Positions 34,581 through 54,675 are shown, counted from the first letter of the stretch. The stretch is DNA of 64,000 nucleotides from Aphelenchoides besseyi (GCA_024699855.1 JAMPIQ010000002.1:3720001-3784000), one strand, 5' to 3'. Numbers and translations are program-made. The notes: generated by a model from the sequence alone, not told the origin.

Positions 34581-37500
34581 TTAAACAACAGCCGATTTGA
34601 TCCACTTGAGCACGGGCATCACTTCGTTGTAGATGGTTTCCGTGTCGTGTGTGGCATTGACAAGTCCACTTTGTAGGCGCTCTATCTCGGCGTTCAAATC
34701 GATTTCCGCACTCAACGGAACGGTCACATTCTCCTGTTCGTCTTCCGGCTTCTTCAGCCCTTCAGTTGTCAAGAACTTTCGATGAGTTCGCGTGAAAGTG
34801 CACAAAATTGCGTGAACAAAATCGACCATCGTTCGACTCTCCAATTGCAAATTCAACATCTTCAGAAAGGCGGACATCAAACGCGGTGGAAGTGATCGAA
34901 TTTCGAAATCGATTTGCGTTGTTGGTTTTGCGGCCAAACGTTGGAAACAAACGATGAAATCGCCAGCGATACCCGCTCTACAATTCTCCTTTGTCTTCTT
35001 GTTAATCTTGTTTAGTTACCGGCTCAGCTTTTGTGACCAATCAGTCCAGACTTCGTCCGCAGTTCGATCGGCAGCGAGAAACTTTCGATTGGGACTTTCA
35101 TCAACGACAATGATTTCGTTTTCGTTTGGAGTCGATTCGAGGAAGAACGGAACGTCGGTGACCGTTTTGACCGCTTCACGAATCGTATTTCTCTTCTTGA
35201 TCAAGTCGATATACGGCAATGTGGCCCACCGATGTGTAGGTTCGCCAGACAGCACGTGGACTCCCTCTTCCTCAGCTGCTTGTGCCTAAATAACGCGGAA
35301 ATCGAATTCAATCGAAATGCACAAACCTGTCCGACTGAGAGATTGTCGATCTCAACGCTCACCAGAGCACTCGACTCGTCTTCATCCGACGAATCGATGA
35401 CAACCTTCTTGACAGTTCGATCAATGCAAATCTCGTCGTCATCGTCTTCCTCGTCGGATAAATCGAACAACGCTGTGTCGTCCACAACACCCGACACAAA
35501 AGACGACAGATTTTTAACGGGCAATTTCTGAAACAATTTCAGTTGTTGCATTCGAAAAACAAGGAACCTCGTCGGCAATTACAACTCCACGTGATCCCGA
35601 GTACTTCAATGCATTGGTCCAAATGAAGATTTCCGATTGATTCTGATGAGTAGTGGCAACAAAAAGGCCGTTGAAGCTGAAAGATGCCTGAGTGCAAACG
35701 TTCGAACATTTCACAGAACCACACAAGTTGCTAGTGCGAACATTGATAAGCTAAAGATTAATATACACTTGTTAGGCTGTCTGCTTGGGCTTACTCTGAT
35801 AATCGACGACGTGTCAGCAGCAAGAAGATAATTTGAATCCGGAGAAAACTCGAGAACCGTAAATTTGTTTCGGTTTCGAGCAATCTGCTGGAACGTACGA
35901 GCCAACGTTCCTGTTGCGCTATCGTAAACTTTGACATCGCCCGTTTCCTCAACTCCAACAGCCAAGAGACGAGATTCACGGTTGAAAGTCGCACAAGCAA
36001 CCGACTTGGCACAACGAACATAACGAACACATTTCACGGTGCTCTCCATCGTCCACCAAACGATCATTCCATCGGCCCCAATTGTGATCACATCTTTCGA
36101 ATTCATATCACTAAATATCGCAACAATACGATCAGCATGTGCAATGGTGTCGGTCTAAAAGAACGAAGTGAGTTGGAAGAAGGAAAACATTTTTACCGTT
36201 TGTTTGACTTTCAACTTTGGGTTTGCGAAACTGAACCGGTACTTTCCACTTTGCATATTGTAAACATCGACATGACCAGAAGAGTAACCAATAAGACAAG
36301 AATCGCCGGAGTTCGTGATTTCAACGGCCGTTGCATTTGCGTTTAAAAACCGTTCGTCGGTTGTGTAGCGATCATGAATGAACTGAAAAGCAAAAGTTTT
36401 GTGTCGATTTCTGTCAACAAACCAAGTGGTTTCCTTTCGTGTAACGTCGATTTGACCACGTCGACACAATCGGTGATTCTCGATGCAAACAAGCGACGTT
36501 GTCCCACGCATGTTCTCGCATATTCTCTTGAGCCATTCCAACAATCGGTTCAAGACGAACATCAACAAAACGATCGCTGCTCACTTCATTGCTACAAGAA
36601 AGAGATAAGATGAAAAAGAAAGTCTAACCGTTTGACTTCTCGAGCAACTCCAAGTCGAACAACCGTATCGTAGCGATAGATGTTGAACATTCGAACACAA
36701 CCGTCAAGACCGGCAGATAAAACCGATGTTTCAGTGAAGAACTTCAATGCAGTGACCTAAATTTCATTTTAAAATCGGAATTAATGTCGAGTTCACTTCT
36801 CCATCGTGTCCCTCAATGACTTTTTGTTGAACCGGCATTGAAACCTCGGTTTCCATAAACCAATTGACCATTCGATTGTCTCCACCACACGTGATCATGT
36901 TCGGTTGTCCAAGAAGAAAGAAGGCCGAATAGATTCGTTTGTTGTGAGCTTTGATCAACTGACCAATCAACGTTTGTTCTTTCAGATTCCACAGAGTGAT
37001 TGTTCCCTCCATGTTTGTCGACATCATTGTCTCTATTCCATCACTCCTGAAATTAAAGGTCCAAAACAAATTGGAATAGAAAACCAACCGAAATGAAATG
37101 ACAGAAACCGGACCATCTTGTTTCAGCGACAACAGAACTTCTCCGGTTCGTAGGTTGCGTAGATGAATTTGACCGTCTTCCATTCCACAGGCAACAACAT
37201 CGGGAGCTGACGACTGAACAAGCGATCGAATTGGACAATTGAAATGCGAGTCTTGTTGGAACTCGTGGACCAACTTTGCGGTGTTTATGTTCACAATTCG
37301 AATTCGACCGTCTTTTGAACCCAAAATAATCTGAAATTCAAGACTGAAGTTGAAGGAAGTCTGACCACCTACTTTGTTGTAATAAGTGTCGGGATGAATT
37401 GCAGTGGTGATTTCAAATCCACTGGGAGTCTCAAAATCCACGAGAATATCGTTGTTCACAATGTTCACGACGTTGATGTGACCCGATCGTTCGATACAAA

Positions 37501-37834
37501 CCAAAATCTCGCCCATGGGAATCAGAAATTGAATTGGCGTTTTGAGTTTGCGATGAAGAAGTCGAAGAACTCGCGAACCGTTCACATTCAGCACCTCAAC
37601 TCCTTCGTCATCGGCCGCATAGACGCGAATTTTGTCGCGAGCAATCACGTTGATGTTCGTAACTGCCGGCTCACTAACCCACGCCAAACGGAACGGTCGA
37701 ATTTTGTACGTGTAAACACAATTGTTGATCGGAATACTCAAATATCCAAGGTTCTCGCTTGACGGAATCGGCTGGTAGACGGCGGGAACATTGCCGAAGA
37801 TCTGTCCCACACATCGATGTGGAATAAGCACCAT
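34581..37834 (-). CDS. UTP21/WDR36, small-subunit processome WD40 protein
   Basis: A multi-exon gene; exon 1 is 37373-37834 and exon 2 37089-37330, with further exons ending at TAA 34581. UTP21 is a tandem WD40-repeat protein of the UTP-B complex, needed in the nucleolus for 18S rRNA processing. Seen: many WD blades (IILGSKDGRIRIVNI, VVACGMEDGQIHLRNL, TITLWNLKEQTLIGQL, MITCGGDNRMVNWFM, ATTHQNQSEIFIWTN); an acidic linker (DLSDEEDDDDEICID); then the Utp21-specific C-terminal domain with WATLPYIDLIKKRN, EIRSLPPRLMSAFLKML and the ending VMPVLKWIKSAVV. The start is set at ATG 37834, 20 bases after an AATTTAG acceptor. The gene upstream on the same strand ends 274 bases away, so the two may be an operon. 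Confidence 0.93.
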
Positions 37835-38107
37835 CGTGCGGATTGCTGAGTCTCCTAAATTGCCGAAAGATTCCAAGTCCCTCAAAAACTTTGCTGATTT
37901 CCAGACCTTTGTGCTCAGAATTGTCGACTATCGATTATGTTTCCTTCGACCAACTTCGTTTGAAGACCTCCAAAACGACTGGATTCATTCAGTGATATTG
38001 CAATTTATTCGACCCGTTCGATATCAAACAAAAAATTCACCAGACATTACAAAGAACTAATGACTACGTAGATCTACTTCACCAGTATTCAATCAGAGAT
38101 CATGCGA

Positions 38108-38990
38108 TTAAACAAAATTCTCAACGATGATATCCGCGAAAATGAAAAACTTCACTTTGCCGAACGCACATTTCAAGACCGGCGACTTCACGCTATGCAA
38201 CGAGTTGGCGAGACAGAACTCGCCATCCTCGTCCTCTTTGGCCTTCTTGTCGGTCATCACTTCGCAGTCCATGTCGGCGAAGAACTGATCGTCGCGCAAT
38301 TGATTAAGCCAAAACTCCACGGTAGTTCTGCGACTTGAAACTTTCGCGTAGAAGTAAACGTCCATAACGACACTTTCGATTTGTTTCAAATGAGCCAGTG
38401 CTTCTTCGGCACGAACCGTCAAATTATACAAGTAGAGAAACTGCTCACTTGCTCGCCACTGCGAACGCTACAAACACATTCATTAGCCGTTACGATCAAT
38501 TCGCTTCAACTCACCACCATGTCCATCGATGAGAAGTAGTAGAATTTCTTCAGGTTCGGAACACGTTCGTACAAACTCAACGGTAAAAGACGACCAGCAT
38601 ACGTGCTTTTGTTCTTCAAAACGATCGTTTCAACGGCCGGTTGGGCCTTGCAGTTCTCACTGAAACCATCAAACAAATGAAGCATTTGAATCGGCCGGGT
38701 ACCTGACTCGAATAACACACGCACTGTCGCTGTCATGATCGTTAACGTCCGGATAACCGGGACTAATCAACAAACTGATACAACGAATTTCGCGTTTGAG
38801 CAAAATGTCGAATTCGCACTGGAAATGTTTGTTCGATTAGAAGGTCGAAAGCCGTGGAACACACCGGACTCCACGGATAGTAGAGTTTTTTGGGTTTGTA
38901 TTCGTCCAGTGCAAAATCCGTATCACACATTTTCGAGCAATTCCAATTGCATTCGAATTCTTCTCGATTCTCATGCATCACGCGCAACAT
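38108..38990 (-). CDS. Unknown protein, several exons, upstream partner of UTP21
   Basis: At least three exons read on the minus strand: one from ATG near 38990 (Cys-rich, ECNWNCSKMCDTD), one around 38506-38736 (with ETIVLKNKSTYAGRLLPLSLYERVPNLKKFYYF) and one from about 38467 to the stop at 38108. The second and third join in phase over a GTGAGT...TTTGTAG intron (DMV then RSQWRASEQ). The first-to-second join is unsolved, so these could be two genes. The middle exon is leucine-patterned like F-box-associated or leucine-rich nematode proteins, but no motif is decisive. The C-terminal exon is acidic and ends ADIIVENFV. Confidence 0.45.
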
Positions 38991-41901
38991 GATGAAGATT
39001 GCAAAGCACTCTCTCGACTTCGAGCATCAATCACGGACTGAAACATTCGATTTAAGTGACCAAAACACCTGCAAACGCGCAAAACAAAGCTGAACTGGAG
39101 GATTGTTGTTCGTGTTTTCGAACAAAGAAGCATCGACTTTTGATCGAATACGAGAAGAGAGTGACTGTTACCTAAGGTACATAGATGACACAATCAAGCG
39201 TCCTCTTCACTTTTGTGTGCACTGATTGTTTGCTATCGAATTGCGTTTTTACATCAATCCCCACTCCATTAACATGTTGTTTACTTCTTAGCCTGTGATC
39301 TCGATTAAGTTCCTGCGGAGCTTAAAGTGGGACAAAGTCTTCGAATTCGCACCTTTCGATTACCCGCAGTGAACCGGGTCGTTTCGTTGAGTTTGATGAA
39401 AGAGTTGAATAACAAGAAGGACATTTTTTGTGTGCTGATTTCAATGATAAATCTGCCGCTTAGTGAAATGCCCATCGGCTTTGAGTTCCGTTTTTTGACA
39501 TCTGTGGACAAAGGGGTTTCGATCACACGTTCCAACCGAGTCCGAGTAGTTTGGCTCGTCATTTGCCGAAATCTCAATTTCAAATTTGCCCTTTTCGCTC
39601 GTGTTGCCCAGTCGTTCTTTGGGCCAACACGTGCATCTTTGTGCCCGACACAACGCGATTGCAATTGTTTTTCAGTTCGATAGCCAACTGCTCGACAATG
39701 CGGGAGGTCAAAGGCAGCAAGGAAGTTGTTATCCAATTGGGTCGCCCGTTGGGTACAGAGATTTGCGGTTCTCGCTGATTATCAACCTTCGAATCGTGGG
39801 CTACGATTGAACAATGTCGGAAAGAATCGAAGCTTTTTCTTTCGCAACGACCGGAATTGTTTATTGTTGGGGGAATCGGCTTCGGCGGTTCAATTGACTA
39901 ATCCGTGAATCATCGGGCCAATAGTTGCAAATCTTATCAGCTTCAAAAAAGTTTCTGCTTCGAAGTTGTATCTTCGGAAAACGTTGTTTCGTCCGTTCAA
40001 TTGATTCACGTCGTCGACATAAAGTTTGTTGACTCAACTTCCTCTCGTTTTCGTATGCTGTGGTATTGCAAATCGCGTCATCGTCGAAGTCAAGAGCAAG
40101 GTCTGTTAACGGAATGTTTGCGCGCGCGTTTCGTGAACAAGTTTCATCGACGGAAGCGGTCATCCGAAATCGCCGTTTTGCGAAACGATCAGCCAAACTT
40201 TAAAGGTTGATGATAACGAAAACATTCGGCGAGCTTTCTCGTCGATTGAAAGCGAAACCAATTTGTTCAGCGACGTGGAGGGTCGACAAGAGGCCTTCTT
40301 GGAGGGTTGTTGGCTTGAGGGCAAAGTGCCGAATCGCGTGCCGAGCGAATCAGCGGAGGAAGAGAAGGCGGCAAAAGATTTTCGCTGTGCGCGCTGCGAT
40401 TTTTTTGTTTCTTTGTCAGCGGCGTCTCTCTTGCGCATCTGTTCGTCTCTTTTCCTCATTCGCCTTCTCTCGCGGAGTTTCCGCACAAGAGGAGCCGTTC
40501 GACCAGTTTCCGCGTTTCGTGTTCGTTTTGGAAATTGATTTAATTTGATATGCAGCTTTTTATTGACGTCCCTTTTGTTTTCGAGTTCAGATTCCCCAAT
40601 GCGACAAATTAGCGGAGTCGTGAGGCGCTCGAACAGCTGCGTTGTTTCGACCACTTTCGCGCATCGCCGATATTTTTGTCAGCAGACGGTTTGCAGTGGA
40701 CGCTTCCGAGTTGTTGGAGGATTTTGCGTTTCAATTCTTTATTTTTTTGTCACCGTTACTCTCCCGACCGCCTCTCGCATTTCAAGTGCCATCGATCTCT
40801 CACCTCGTTTGTGTTGGAAATGTTTTTTTGCGAGTTTTCCATCAGCGCGCATTTGCGTTTAATTGACACGCAAATTCGTTTATTGCATTTCCTTGCCTCC
40901 AACGATAAGAATCGCCGTGGAATTTTTTGGCTGATGGTCGCGCATTGTCTTCGAAATTTCAAGGCCAATGGACCGCTTTTCGAACCTTGACGCCGCCATT
41001 TCGATGACTCATTTTTGCGTCCATAAACTCGTCCGTTACACGCAAAAATTGACAGCGCGTCCAAAAAAAGCGTTCGTTTTCAGGTCCCGCAATCAAATGA
41101 CGGCGACGCGCTTTCGCCTCCAAAAAACGGCGTTGAGGATCGAAGCGGAATTCGCGATTCAAGCTTCCGAAATGCGCGCTCTGCGTTTTTATTGCTTGCA
41201 AAATTGAAACTCGTGATTTTTTCGTTGTACAAACGTTCACGATGTCAAGTGGGTTCAACAAACGCGTTCCAACCGTTCAATTGGTCCTCGGAATTCGCGT
41301 AAACCGACTGGTCGTTTTGGTCCAATTTCTGTTATTCCGCCGCTCGAGATTCGACGTGGAAATCTCGTGAGCAGCTACGAATGGCGGTTAGAAGTTGTGA
41401 GCTAAACGATCCACACGGTTCACAACCTTTCAACGTTCTCCTTCTCCGACGTGTTCGAACGAGACAGCAAAAGTTGACGATTTCAGAATTCTTTTTTTGT
41501 TGATCATGTTCATTGTCGAACGGTGACGCACCGCAAGAAACTTCGAAAACAAACGGCGCTCATTTTCACGTTTTTGTTTCCTGAGCGCGAGAATCCGAAC
41601 GTTCAAAAAAGGTAAGTGAATGAGAATTGCTGGAAATTTGATAAGAAACCCAATGGACAAACAATTCGTTGGAGTTTCCTTTTTTCTTCGAAGAGCTTGT
41701 TTTGGTCGTTGGTTTTATGGGATTGGCCGGAGAAGTAAAAACAAGTTGACGAGCGAATTCGTTCAACTTGTTTCTCCGATGTCAATTGGCCTTAAAATTC
41801 GACGGGCTTTTTGTTTTGACAGTCGTGTTTCAATTAATCATTTCGACACTTCTGGCGTTCAATTTTGCTCAACAACGTTCTTTATTCGGAGGGTATTTCA
41901 G
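38991..41901. other. 2.9-kb gene-poor stretch upstream of MRCK
   Basis: Several frames stay open for 100-164 codons on opposite strands over the same bases (39305-39736 minus against 39327-39683 plus; 40160-40654 minus against 40207-40548 plus), which argues against coding. The sequence has many T-runs of 4-7 bases spaced irregularly at about 10-base steps and several GCGC/GCGCGC clusters. It is probably 5' regulatory or first-intron sequence of MRCK. Confidence 0.4.
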
Positions 41902-41912
41902 GTTATTTCGGC
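41893..41912 (+). promoter_or_regulatory. Candidate spliced-leader acceptor for MRCK
   Basis: GTATTTCAG ends at 41901, leaving an 11-base leader before ATG 41913, the usual arrangement for a trans-spliced nematode mRNA. A cis-spliced 5' UTR exon from the upstream region is the alternative. Confidence 0.4.
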
Positions 41913-49074
<7,162 letters not shown>

Positions 49075-49283
49075 ATAGATTTCCAAAACAATTGCCCTCA
49101 AAAGGATATACGTTGTTATATTTCAGTTGTACGTGTCTTTTAATGCACGGTTTAAGTCTCTATCTCTTTCTGTTTGATTGTGTTCGATTTACCGCAATTT
49201 CTTTAAGATTAACGTTTATATCTGTATCATTCAATTCACTTTTCAAGTTTTTAATTACTCACGTTTTGCTGATTCTTTTTGGC

Positions 49284-49289
49284 AATAAA
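49284..49289 (+). terminator. Poly(A) signal of full-length MRCK
   Basis: AATAAA 210 bases after the stop at 49074; a second one occurs at 49393-49398. The rest of 49075-49645 is 3' UTR and intergenic sequence with no gene seen. Confidence 0.45.
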
Positions 49290-49645
49290 CTTTGTAGCTA
49301 ATGATTTCTGTTGTGGTTCTTGCTCGTCCTGCTTTCTAACCAGCTTCTATGCCTTCCAGTTCTACGGATACAACTGTGTGCCCAATTGACTTAATAAAAG
49401 AGTTTTAAAGTCAGTCTTCTTGTTTTTTGATCTCCGTGATTGGGATCTTAATCACGACGAAAAGAAGTTGAATTGAGCACAACAATGCTGCGTAATCGCA
49501 AGAACTGCAAAAGGTCGATGATTTTTGTTCGCTTGGCAATTTCATCGTGAAGGTCAAATTGTGTTTCTCTTAAAGCCTATAAAATCGTTGCAAATTTCAA
49601 TCGGTTGTCCGTCTTCAGCGTTGTTTGATTTTCGCAATCTTCGTC

Positions 49646-49863
49646 ATGATTCGTGTCGCTGCCTTTGTTCAGCTTCTTTGCTTCTTCTTCGCGGTCTTGA
49701 CTATCATCTCAGCAACCGCACTGAGTTGCAATCAAACTTCCGATTGTGATTGGAAGTCGTGTTGTGAGGTTGGTAACATTTGTTGAACTAATTGACTTAT
49801 CGGAAACTTCAGGGTAACAATTGTGTTGAGAAATTGGGCGGACGAGTCGCGTGTCTGTGGTAA
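49646..49863 (+). CDS. Small secreted cystine-rich (knottin-like) peptide
   Basis: Two exons (49646-49768 and 49813-49863) give 57 residues. A strong signal peptide of about 26 residues is followed by a short mature part with six cysteines spaced C-x5-C-x4-CC-x4-C-x9-C. That order (C, C, CC, C, C) is the framework of inhibitor-cystine-knot peptides, which in animals include antimicrobial, signalling and channel-binding peptides; function cannot be inferred here. The C-terminal exon could alternatively be spliced at the GT at 49860, which changes only the final residue or two. AATAAA follows at 50017. No neighbour of the same kind was seen. Confidence 0.65.
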
Positions 49864-50016
49864 ATCTCCACTTCCAACGTTGTGCCTATTAACCTATCTT
49901 CTTTCAGGAGCTAAACGAACCATCGGTTTCAATCAATCGGACTTCATACGAGTGTCACGCAATGCTCGAATAAGTTTTCCATTTGTGTTAACAACTATCT
50001 TTGCCCTTTTAACTAA

Positions 50017-50022
50017 AATAAA
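50017..50022 (+). terminator. Poly(A) signal of the cystine-rich peptide gene
   Basis: AATAAA 154 bases after the stop at 49863. Confidence 0.45.
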
Positions 50023-52467
50023 GTAACGTATGTTCAGAGTATGAGTTTTGAGCTTGTGGGCACTTGTTGTCATTACTAATAAGAATAAGAAGTAGAAGAG
50101 TGGTGTTCAGTCGTTCCTTTTGTTTCTCTAAATCACTTTCTCTTACAATTGAAGGCAGCAAATACGCAACCAGAAGTAATCTTTGAAGCTATGATACATT
50201 TCGCCTTCGTGATTCAATGAATTCAAAATGAACGCCGAACAGAGAAACTTGTACTTCCGTTCCTCATGTGCAAATGCATAAAAACATTGATGTTTGACGT
50301 GCGAAACCGAAAATCGTTTTAATTCGAAGATTTTGGCCACGTGCCAAATCGCTTTTGACAAACAAAAGAACACTTCCGAGGAATCGAAGAATTTGTTATA
50401 CAAAGAAGATTCTAATCGAAACCGTGATTAACATCAGCTTAAGTTCCTATTAAATGCAACAACATTTCTCAACTGCTTTAGATTCTTTACGACAACTTCC
50501 ACAACGGAAACCGAGATTAAGAGTTGGATTTATACTTTCTCTTCAATCGACCTTTGAAATGAATCTGGTTGGACTAAAAACAATTCGGTTAAGTGCGAGC
50601 AATCTAATTTCTTCGGAAGTCAAACTGTTTAGGTTCTTTTGTTGAACGTTGGTACTTGACCGACAACCTCAGATGAAGTGTTGTTTGTCTCGCTTCCGCT
50701 TTCTGGATTAGCTCTTCTACAGCAATCCTTAGGTGCACTGCAATTAAAAGGCCTCAATTTCAACGATGATGTTACTTTTCATTTCTCTCTCTTTTATTAC
50801 TTTCTACAAGATAAACACACTGTGGCCGTTTCAACAGTTCGGAATGTAATCTCTGGCCAATCAATTATACAAACGCAAACATCCGGTTTCAATTGCACCT
50901 CAAGGCGATAATTTTATTTCTCAATTAAAATTACTGTCCTCATATACAAACAAGCACGTACGAGTTCTCAGACTGCTCTTTCGTTTCTGAGTTGTGTTAG
51001 AGTGTCAATAGTCTAACATGACCAATATAAACACTTGACTGAACGTCCCACTTTCTAATCCCGTTGAATTCTACGCATTCCACTTCTTTTACGCGACGTG
51101 ATTCGAGACTACGTGGACACTTGAGATGAGACGTAGTTTGATGGGTTCGATTTCCTCTTAGATTACCGTTTCCTGAATTCCATAATCCCACACTCAAACG
51201 GAATTTCAAGTCTCCCACTCTTTTTCGTTGTTTATTCCGTTAGATTTGTGACTCGCTACTGAAAAAGACTCCAAGTCTTAACTCCCCCTGCAACACTATC
51301 GAATATCGTGAGTATGCAGAAACTTGGCATAAATCACGTTCATTCATCATTCAACGATGGTCGAATGTGAAGTTTTTATTCAGTCGCGGTGTTTGTCTGA
51401 TGGAATTTTAATTATTTCAAAAGTTACCCTCGAACTTGTTGATTGTTTCCGTTCCATTCAACAGCAAATCCAATTGAGTGTTCGAAACATTTCATTGTCC
51501 GAATATTAGCTCCCAAACACTTCGAAATTCTCGTCCTCAATTCGACTTCATCGCCTAAAAACGGAATTTCCGTTGAGTTAATCCAACTGCGCGAACGTGC
51601 GAACCTCGAGCTAAAGAGGCGGAATGTCTTCTGAATTGTTCGCCGCCGAGCCCATCTGCTTTCCCGACTGCAAAGGCAGTGGACTTCAGAATACGTTCCA
51701 ATTTCTTCGCTTCAACCAACCGTCACCTTCACAGTTGACAGAGCAGTTCAAGTGGAAGAGTAAAACGTTTAAAACGGGGGCTAAATGAAAGGCGGCGAAC
51801 GGTCAAACGAGAGACGTTGACGAGCGGCTTGTTACAACAAGCCGGTCCCGAATTGGCGGCCAATTTTACTCATCAATTAAAACAATGAAGTCGGTTTTGA
51901 TCGTGTTTTTGTTTGCTCTTCAACATTTTAACCATTGATCAAAAGAACACTTCTAGTTCCTTCTATTCGACTGAGCACTAAAAGACCAGTTCTTAAGTTG
52001 CCATGTACTGATGAATGAGTGTAATTAACAATCCAAACTTTGCTCGGAAGTCGGTTGCCAAGTCACACTGTACATAACTAATAACCGAGGGTCATTTGTC
52101 AAAACCAACTTGAAAAGTTTCAATTGTTGTGCACATGGTAAGGTCAAAAAAAGAGTCTATAGTTACAAAAATGTTTGCTATGCATTTGTTTTTGACACTC
52201 TTTTGACTGTGCAAATGCTTTTAAATGACACAAACATTTTCGACTATGATTCAAATGCCACTACATTGCTATTTCTGTATCGTGATGTCATAGCGTTTCA
52301 TTCCGATAGATTGAAGGCAACTGGACTTCACAATTCTTTTATGAACACTCCCACTCAATGAGTTTAATCATCCATTAATTTAGTTGCCTTTATTATTGAA
52401 AGCTTCTCAACTCGTGTATTCGTTCAAATGCCTCCAAACTGTTACATCTTGTAGATCAGAAGCTAAA
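50023..52467. other. 2.4-kb intergenic region
   Basis: No gene with splice structure or family match. Frames at 50143-50403 (minus), 50454-50911 (plus) and 52110-52361 (plus) are unsupported. One short ATG frame at 51624-51788 is listed separately. Confidence 0.45.
51624..51788 (+). CDS. Possible 54-residue small ORF
   Basis: ATG-to-TGA frame with a Cys-Pro motif (PICFPDCKGSG) and an aromatic-rich middle (NTFQFLRF). No signal peptide. It sits inside GC-richer sequence than its surroundings. No family recognised; it may be a chance frame. Confidence 0.2.
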   Translation: MSSELFAAEPICFPDCKGSGLQNTFQFLRFNQPSPSQLTEQFKWKSKTFKTGAK

Positions 52468-54538
52468 ATGAACGGCACAATAAACACGACTTCGAATGCG
52501 TCAAATGAAACTGGACGCTCTGAAATAGAATGTGGAATGGTTGGATTTTTTTAGAAGTATAATTTTTGAGGGATGTTTTTAGTATGAAACCTACACTTTG
52601 GCTCGCTTTGTATTCATTTCGAGTGCTTCGATAATCGCAATCTTTGGAATGGTTGCCAACACCTTTCTAGTGCATTTCTTTATTACTCACAAAACACCAA
52701 ATACTCCAACAACATTGTATCCCGGAGTCTTGGCTTTTCTCGATGCGGCGATGGGTGAGTGAACTTTGTTGCATCTGACAGATCTTTTGATTCACTGTTG
52801 GGAACTAAAAAAGGATTTTGAGAGTGACTGAGCAATCTTTCTTTTTTGAATCCAAATTGCATCACTTACAGGTCTCTTCTACATGCTGATCATGGTCGGC
52901 GACGCGACAGTCTTCTATACAAGTTCAGAGAACTTGTTCAATATCTATCACATGTACATCATACCATCGTTCTTTCTTGCTAAGGTAGCTTCACTTGACA
53001 GAACCGTTTATTTTATCTTTAGATTACACAACTGGCCATTCCTTACGTTCTTATTTTTGCCACATTAGAGCGATTGGTTTGGGCGTCAGGTGGTGTAAAA
53101 AACAAACTTCTGAAGAAGATGTACAGCGTTCGAGGTCGTTATGTTACGGCAATTCTTTTGCTAGTCATCTGTGTTCTTCTTCGTGCTCCCATTTTATTCG
53201 CCTTTCAAATCTATGAGTTTCCAAATTGTCCCTTCTTTCTTCGGACGAAGATGGCCAATCTTGCGCCGTGGGTTAACGACAGCATTTTGTACCACATCTA
53301 TGATTTCCATTTCCTTGTCATTGCACAAACATTCATTCCTTTTGGCGTCCTGTTGGTATTAAACTTTGTAAGATTGGTGATTGACGTTTGACTATCGACT
53401 GTTCATTTCAGATGGTCGTACGACGACTCGCTCGTGTCCAAAATGCCAACAATTTGGAAACTCAAAGACCATCTACGTGTTCGACACAAATCCAAGAAAC
53501 TTTCCCGCCGCTGTTGAGTGTCAATGAAACTCAACAGTTTAAATTTGATCGGAAATCTTCAAGTGTTGCTGAGAAACGGTTTAGCCTCTCAATAGGTACA
53601 TTCTTGCAAGTTGTTGAAGTTCTAAGACGGTACTTGAAAAAATCTCTTTGCAAAGTCGGGTGTCTGGTAATCGGCTTTGACGTCACGTTTTACGGGTTTA
53701 ACGTACTTAAGAGCGATTAAGTTCTGAGTACTTGCGGATAGTTTTTAATGACCTAACACTTAAACGTTTCAAAAGACAACTAATTACCTAAGAATTCTAA
53801 ATGCTGTTCTTTGCTCGTTTGGGTTCATTTGAACCAAAAGTTCTTACTGTCGAGTCATAAAGTTGACGTTCTTCTAACCGTTCAGCCATAAATTTTCTCA
53901 TCGGACGCACTGGAATCTTCTTTTTCAAACTTTTGAAAGTTTCCGTTCATATAAAAAGCCCAACGGCCATTTCACATCCATAAAACCGAATTTCCCAAAA
54001 GGTCGTTTCGACTGCAAAATCCAAGCACCAAATTTAAAGTGCATTAACAAGGAAGTGGCTGTCAATATACTTCTATAATGAATACACTAAAAACATTACA
54101 AAACAATCTTCAGGTCCCTACGATCTTCACTCATTGATGCCGAGTAGAGCATCGCGAAGAACTAACTCGGCAGTTAGAGCGGCTGTTTATACGATGGTTG
54201 GAATTGTCAGCTCGTATCTAATCAGTAATTCACTTCATTTGGTTTTGACAATACTCGAGCGGTAAACAGCTCAACCTACTATCTTGCTATTCAGCGTTTT
54301 CAGATCGAAAGTTCAGATACTTCAAGATCCAAATGATCCAGACTTGGCTTCTCCATTTCACACAGCCTTCTCTGATATCGTTAGTTTTGTTTACATGTTC
54401 ACTTCCTCGATTCGCATATTGATCATCATCGCTTGTAATCCCGTCATTCGCGTTGAGATTCTACAACGTTTCCACCACTTCATCCTCAAATGTAAGCGTA
54501 CGTCTATCAAACAATTGACAAATGGAACTGCTCTTTAA
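52468..54538 (+). CDS. Rhodopsin-like GPCR, peptide-receptor type
   Basis: About seven exons from ATG 52468 to TAA 54538. The N-terminus is Asn/Thr-rich with several N-glycosylation sites (NGT, NTT, NAS, NET). Seven hydrophobic helices follow: ARFVFISSASIIAIFGMVANTFLVHFF, then the TTLYPGVLAFLDAAMGLFYMLI block, AIPYVLIFATLERLVWASG (ERL in place of DRY), AILLLVICVLLRAPILFAF, TFIPFGVLLVLNFMVVRRLAR, AVYTMVGIVSSYLISNSLHLVL and IVSFVYMFTSSIRILIIIACNPVIR (the NPxxY position). The TPTTLYP block and ERLVW recall nematode orphan and FMRFamide-type peptide receptors. A 520-base intron splits the third intracellular loop. Ligand unknown. A TTGTAG 13 bases before the ATG may be a trans-splice acceptor. 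Confidence 0.85.
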
Positions 54539-54675
54539 TTACCAGACAACAGAACTCGTTAAACGAATATTACGGTTCTCTTCACCACTTCTCCCATAAC
54601 TTATACGTGATCTGTTTACTTAAAATCCCTTGATGAAGCAATAAGTTTACTTACGGTGATTGAAATTATGGTTAC

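Noticed and set aside
39305..40654. Long overlapping frames on both strands, including an Arg-rich 164-codon minus-strand frame
   Set aside because: Opposite-strand frames are equally long, and there are no splice sites, signal peptide or family resemblance; likely chance in low-stop sequence.
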